Positions 4,120-7,162 of a stretch of 7,162 nucleotides of DNA are shown here, piece by piece. Both the position numbers and the translations under genes were made by a program. Positions within the stretch are counted from its first letter, which is position 1. Every line of letters begins with the position of its first letter. The notes beneath the pieces are model-generated. The model saw only the letters and a program-made list of their open reading frames with translations, did not search any database and was not told the DNA's origin. Source of the DNA: Oscillospiraceae bacterium (GTDB lineage: Bacteria; Bacillota; Clostridia; Oscillospirales; Oscillospiraceae); assembly GCA_031272845.1 (NCBI GenBank), contig JAISTA010000164.1, forward strand, positions 1-7,162. Reading direction: 5' to 3'.

Positions 4120-6543
4120 CTACTCCCCCGCAACTACCCACATAGCCGGACGAACACTATCTGGAGTGTATATCACAGCGTAGCCATAGGCGCTGACGTA
4201 GCCAGTGCTGGCCACTATCGCGGCGCTATTGCTATTGTGGCCGGGTGACCGAAGCCACGACCAGCTGCCGATTGCCCGGTCAGCATTGTTCTTGAAATAT
4301 TTGTTCGCCTCGTCAATCGATAACAGGAATATCTTGTCCGTTGTATCGTTGCCGCCGTCTGTATCATAATTCGGATTATCGGCGTTTACAACGTTTGTAT
4401 CGGCGATTAACGCCTTTTCCGCATCGCTGAACTCATTATAGAATGTTCCGTTCAAATATTCTCGCAAAGTACACTGCGCCCACGTTGTTGATACGTATTC
4501 TTCGTTGTACGCGCTGTTTTTAACGATTATGTTTGTGATTATAAGCAGTTTGTTTTCCGCTCTATCTAATACGCGCCATTCAAAATCACCGAAGGTTACT
4601 GTGCTGCCGACAGCGGCTATTGATAGTTGTTGTTTCAGGGCTTGTCCGGTTAAGTCTTGTGCGTTCCTGTAGTCGCCAAGAGCCTCAAACGCGGCGATTG
4701 CCTCGTCGTACCTGCCGTTTGCAAGAAGTTGTTCCGCCGCGCGGTATTTTACTGCCTGGATAACCACCAGGGTTATAATAATAAGGATAGCTATCGCGGC
4801 AACCGCAATCGACGAGCAAAGCTTGAGCCGCGCCTTCTTCTCCGCCGCCAATTTGTCGAATCGCTCCGTTTGCGCCGCCGAATCGTGATAGTCGCCAAGT
4901 GCGCGGAACGCGGCCGCAACCGCACTCAGCGCGGCGGCGGATTTTGCGATCTGTCCGTTTTTGTATGCGGCTTGGTAGTCGGCGTGGTTCTTTTCTTCCG
5001 CTTGACGTTCGGCCTCAATGCGATCTTGTTCGGCTTTGCGTTCCGCCTCAAGACGAGCTTCCTCAGCCAAGCGCTCCGCTATGATTTGCTGCTGACGTAT
5101 TCTTTCTTCCTCTTCTTTTTGTGCTGCTTCTCGCGCCAAGCGTTCTTGCTCAGCTTTTTGCGCCTCAATACGACGGTTTTCTTCAATGCGACGCACCACC
5201 TCAGCGGCGTAGCCCTCAAGCCTAGCGCGAAGCGCGGCATCAGCAAATCTGAGTGCGTTTTTGAAGTGCTTGTTTGAGTCCAAAGATGAATCTTTTGCTA
5301 TCCTTTCCTCAACCGCCGCTTTTGCTTCAACTAAACCCAAACCCATTTCTTCCCGGTACCGCTTGATTGCCGGAATTTTATTTGTTTGCGCGGCAGCGTA
5401 ATCAGAAACTCTTGCCTGAACAATTTCTTCCTCTTTTTGGCATTTCAGCTCCGCGCAGAGCTTTCCGACATACGCCGGAGCGTACTCCGGGTCGATGTCG
5501 AGTATGCGGTCGCAGTATTCTTCCGCCTGCGTCCAGTCGCCGTCCTCAAGGAACAGCATGGTGCGCTTGTACAGCGACTCCACGCCCGGCGTGGCGGCAG
5601 TCGCGGTCACAGCCGAAGCAGGGGCTTGCGGCGCGGGCCGACTCACGTCCAGCACCTTTTTTACGCCGCGAATCAGGTCTTGCATGAATCCGATTTTGCT
5701 CATATCCTGCGACTGGAATATGGATAGCTCGTCAGGCAGGTCGTACGCGTCCATGTCGCGGTAGCACGGAATCAGCAGCTTTGCGCGGTCTTTCTTCGCA
5801 AGTGCGATGAACCGCGACCACTCGTTTTTCACCCAAGCGGCGTTGAAATTCTTCGGCTGACTGCCCACAACGAGCATGACCTTCGCCGAATTCAGCGCGC
5901 TGAAAATGACAGGCTCGTATTGACTTCCGAGCTTGTCCTCCAGCGTAATCCGCGCGAAAAAGACTTTGTAGCCGTCATCCGTCAGCTGCTGGTAAATCTC
6001 CTGCGCGTCCACGCTGTCCTTCGTGCGGCTGCCGCCGTCCATCGTTTCCTTGTAGCAGATAAACACATCGAACGGCTGTTCATTCGCGGCAAGCGCAAGA
6101 ACATCCCTCTGAATCTCCGCAATTGCCTGTCCTTCTTTTTCGTAAAGCGACCGCGAGTAGCCGTCCGGCGCGTGTTCAATCGCCGCGAGATAATCCGCGT
6201 CTCGCAGAAACGGCTCGTACTGCACCCTATGTATTGTCGGGACGCGCTCGTGGGAGCGCGGATCCTCGACGTACTCCACGCCGAAGCGTGACAACGCCGC
6301 ACCCCAGTGCGCCTCGGCGTCGTTATCGTCCTCATTCAGAACATTTTCGTACGCGGTCAGAGCCTTGTCAAACTCGTTTTGCAGACGAAAATTGTTCGCG
6401 CGGTTGAACAAATTCGCGCGGCGGTCATCACCCGCGCTCGGCAAAGTCATTGTACTCCCGCACGAATCGCAGACGCCGACGTTCGGGTTCTGCGCGTCGG
6501 CGGTCACATCCCCGCCGCACATTTTACATTTGAAGATTGCCAT
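4120..6543 (-). CDS. Membrane-anchored zinc-ribbon/TPR/TIR protein with DUF6273-like C-terminus
   Basis: The 807-residue multidomain product has, in order: a zinc ribbon (Cys6, Cys9, Cys25, Cys28); TPR-like helices (about 40-125); a TIR domain (about 157-298) with FDVFICYKE (158-166) and Glu210 in YEPVIFSALN, the position of the catalytic Glu of NAD-cleaving TIRs such as SARM1; a Pro/Ala linker; a TPR-like helix pair (about 323-366); a segment like the L7/L12 C-terminal helix hairpin (KIPAIKRYREEMGLGLVEAK, about 389-408); a charged Glu/Ala/Arg coiled coil (about 450-518); one transmembrane segment (about 576-598); and a DUF6273-like domain (about 644-804) ending WLRSPG...VRPAMW. Lysines and arginines before the span favour TIR inside and DUF6273 outside. 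TIR NADase or nucleotide-signal activity is inferred, as is a defence or stress role. Likely the main gene of a minus-strand operon. Confidence 0.9.
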   Translation of the reverse strand: MAIFKCKMCGGDVTADAQNPNVGVCDSCGSTMTLPSAGDDRRANLFNRANNFRLQNEFDKALTAYENVLNEDDNDAEAHWGAALSRFGVEYVEDPRSHERVPTIHRVQYEPFLRDADYLAAIEHAPDGYSRSLYEKEGQAIAEIQRDVLALAANEQPFDVFICYKETMDGGSRTKDSVDAQEIYQQLTDDGYKVFFARITLEDKLGSQYEPVIFSALNSAKVMLVVGSQPKNFNAAWVKNEWSRFIALAKKDRAKLLIPCYRDMDAYDLPDELSIFQSQDMSKIGFMQDLIRGVKKVLDVSRPAPQAPASAVTATAATPGVESLYKRTMLFLEDGDWTQAEEYCDRILDIDPEYAPAYVGKLCAELKCQKEEEIVQARVSDYAAAQTNKIPAIKRYREEMGLGLVEAKAAVEERIAKDSSLDSNKHFKNALRFADAALRARLEGYAAEVVRRIEENRRIEAQKAEQERLAREAAQKEEEERIRQQQIIAERLAEEARLEAERKAEQDRIEAERQAEEKNHADYQAAYKNGQIAKSAAALSAVAAAFRALGDYHDSAAQTERFDKLAAEKKARLKLCSSIAVAAIAILIIITLVVIQAVKYRAAEQLLANGRYDEAIAAFEALGDYRNAQDLTGQALKQQLSIAAVGSTVTFGDFEWRVLDRAENKLLIITNIIVKNSAYNEEYVSTTWAQCTLREYLNGTFYNEFSDAEKALIADTNVVNADNPNYDTDGGNDTTDKIFLLSIDEANKYFKNNADRAIGSWSWLRSPGHNSNSAAIVASTGYVSAYGYAVIYTPDSVRPAMWVVAGE

Positions 6544-6762
6544 ATTCACCGCTCCGTTGTTGTAAATTCGTTTTCTTGCAATATGAACAGCGAACCTCTA
6601 CGCTGTATTTATCACGAACGATAGTATAATAATTAACAACATTTTGATTTCGCTCATCTAACCTGCCCATCCACACACCACTACTATTTTCGATGTGAAG
6701 TATTACCAATACAGGTTTTACCACACTCGCTGCATTTGATTTCGCCCTTTAATTTTTTCCAT
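6524..6762 (-). pseudogene. Small two-CxxC zinc-ribbon gene broken by two one-base shifts
   Basis: On the minus strand ATG 6762-6760 has GAGGGG (6773-6768) 5 nt upstream, starting 1 nt after the preceding gene's stop, but the frame closes after 14 codons. Dropping one A from the A6 run (6753-6758) gives MEKLKGEIKCSECGKT and on. Dropping one A from the A4 run (6687-6690) continues into VNYYTIVRDKYSVEVRCSYC and a stop at 6524. The composite is 78 residues with CxxC pairs at Cys10/13 and Cys58/61, a plausible zinc ribbon. Its end would overlap the TIR start by about 20 nt, as in a coupled operon. As it stands the gene is broken; sequencing or assembly error in the homopolymers cannot be excluded. 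The frame ending at 6524 is open by itself from GTG 6724. Confidence 0.5.
6552..6555 (-). promoter_or_regulatory. Shine-Dalgarno that sets the TIR start
   Basis: GGAG on the minus strand lies 8 nt before ATG 6543-6541. An in-frame GTG two codons upstream (6549-6547) would have only a 2-nt spacer, so ATG is preferred and the protein begins MAIFKCKMCGG, directly into the zinc ribbon. Confidence 0.75.
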
Positions 6763-6774
6763 GGCTACCCCTCG

Positions 6775-7162
6775 TTATTTCAGCAATTTCGCCCGGTTAT
6801 TTCGGTCTTTTATCTGCCGCTGAAGCGTAATAAGCAACTCGTTCACGCGCGCGCTATCGCCTGCGCCAATCGCCAGTTCAAGCGCGGCAACGCCGTCACG
6901 GATTTTCTCGTCGTCCTCCGCAAGCGCGGAGCTTGTCACCGGGTCGCTGCACTTCACCGCGTCAAGCAGCGGCTTCAAATCCAGCGATTTCGCCGTGAGC
7001 GCTTCAACGTCAATCACGAGCATTTTCCAATCGAACGTCTTTAGCTTGATTTTTTCGTCAATACGCTCAACCTCGCCGCGTCCGAGGTCAACGGCAATCA
7101 GCCCGACGAGGCAGCCTCCGAGCAGAACCACTCCGACGATTACTGCGACCCACGCCGGAATC
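6775..7162 (-). CDS. Partial membrane-anchored helical protein, unknown function
   Basis: The frame is open to the window edge, so the start is missing; 128 residues are visible before the TAA at 6777-6775. A hydrophobic span of about 20 residues (WVAVIVGVVLLGGCLVGLIA) is followed by a charged helical region containing LLDAVKCSDPVTSSALAEDD and, near the end, LQRQIKDRNNRAKLLK. The layout, one membrane helix then a helical soluble domain, superficially recalls LemA, but LemA's conserved motifs are absent, so I leave it unnamed. The stop is 12 nt from the ATG of the broken zinc-ribbon gene and only 1 nt from its Shine-Dalgarno, so the genes are almost certainly co-transcribed with the TIR gene. 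The operon promoter must lie beyond 7162. Confidence 0.8.
   Translation of the reverse strand, partial: IPAWVAVIVGVVLLGGCLVGLIAVDLGRGEVERIDEKIKLKTFDWKMLVIDVEALTAKSLDLKPLLDAVKCSDPVTSSALAEDDEKIRDGVAALELAIGAGDSARVNELLITLQRQIKDRNNRAKLLK

Noticed and set aside
4657..6407. Plus-strand open frames opposite the TIR gene
   Set aside because: They are antisense to a strongly supported 807-residue coding sequence and carry no recognisable domains; shadows.
6736..7044. Plus-strand 102-residue frame at the right edge
   Set aside because: It is antisense to the partial membrane protein, whose hydrophobic span, stop position and spacing to the next Shine-Dalgarno make the minus strand the coding one.
1..7162. 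CRISPR array, tRNA or rRNA
   Set aside because: No regularly spaced direct repeats, cloverleaf or rRNA-like sequence was recognised by reading; no search tool was run.

Overview
The window looks like a chromosomal piece from a gut-type Clostridia (Firmicutes/Bacillota), probably near Oscillospirales. This rests on a butyrate kinase, an iron-sulfur flavoprotein, purine-rich Shine-Dalgarno sites, and a zinc-ribbon/TIR/TPR protein ending in a DUF6273-type domain, all familiar in that group. The taxonomic call is inference; no rRNA or other marker gene is present.

The left half (1-3361) is a plus-strand block. It holds an intact butyrate kinase gene (buk), two tandem paralogous small lipoproteins of unknown function, and an FMN iron-sulfur flavoprotein with a clear terminator. 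Two diverged copies of one ~210-bp noncoding repeat bracket this block in inverted orientation (1-210 and 3150-3361). Each copy carries a hairpin whose stem differs in sequence between copies yet still pairs, plus a terminator-like hairpin pointing out of the block.

The right half (3430-7162) is a minus-strand transcription unit, read from high to low coordinates: (i) a membrane-anchored helical protein cut by the window edge; (ii) a small two-CxxC zinc-ribbon reading frame broken by two one-base shifts; (iii) an 807-residue protein combining a zinc ribbon, TPR-like helices, a TIR domain with its candidate catalytic glutamate, an L7/L12-like segment, a coiled coil, one membrane span and a C-terminal DUF6273-like domain; (iv) a broken helical gene with a degenerate HEPN-like RNxxxR motif; (v) a rho-independent terminator. 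Spacing is tight (12-23 nt) and Shine-Dalgarno sites are visible, so it reads as one operon.

The left block is mostly ordinary metabolism. The TIR operon is the most interesting part: its architecture suggests a membrane-tethered NAD-cleaving or signalling protein, possibly defence-related, with a damaged downstream partner that may once have been a HEPN-type RNase or toxin. The defence role is inference only.
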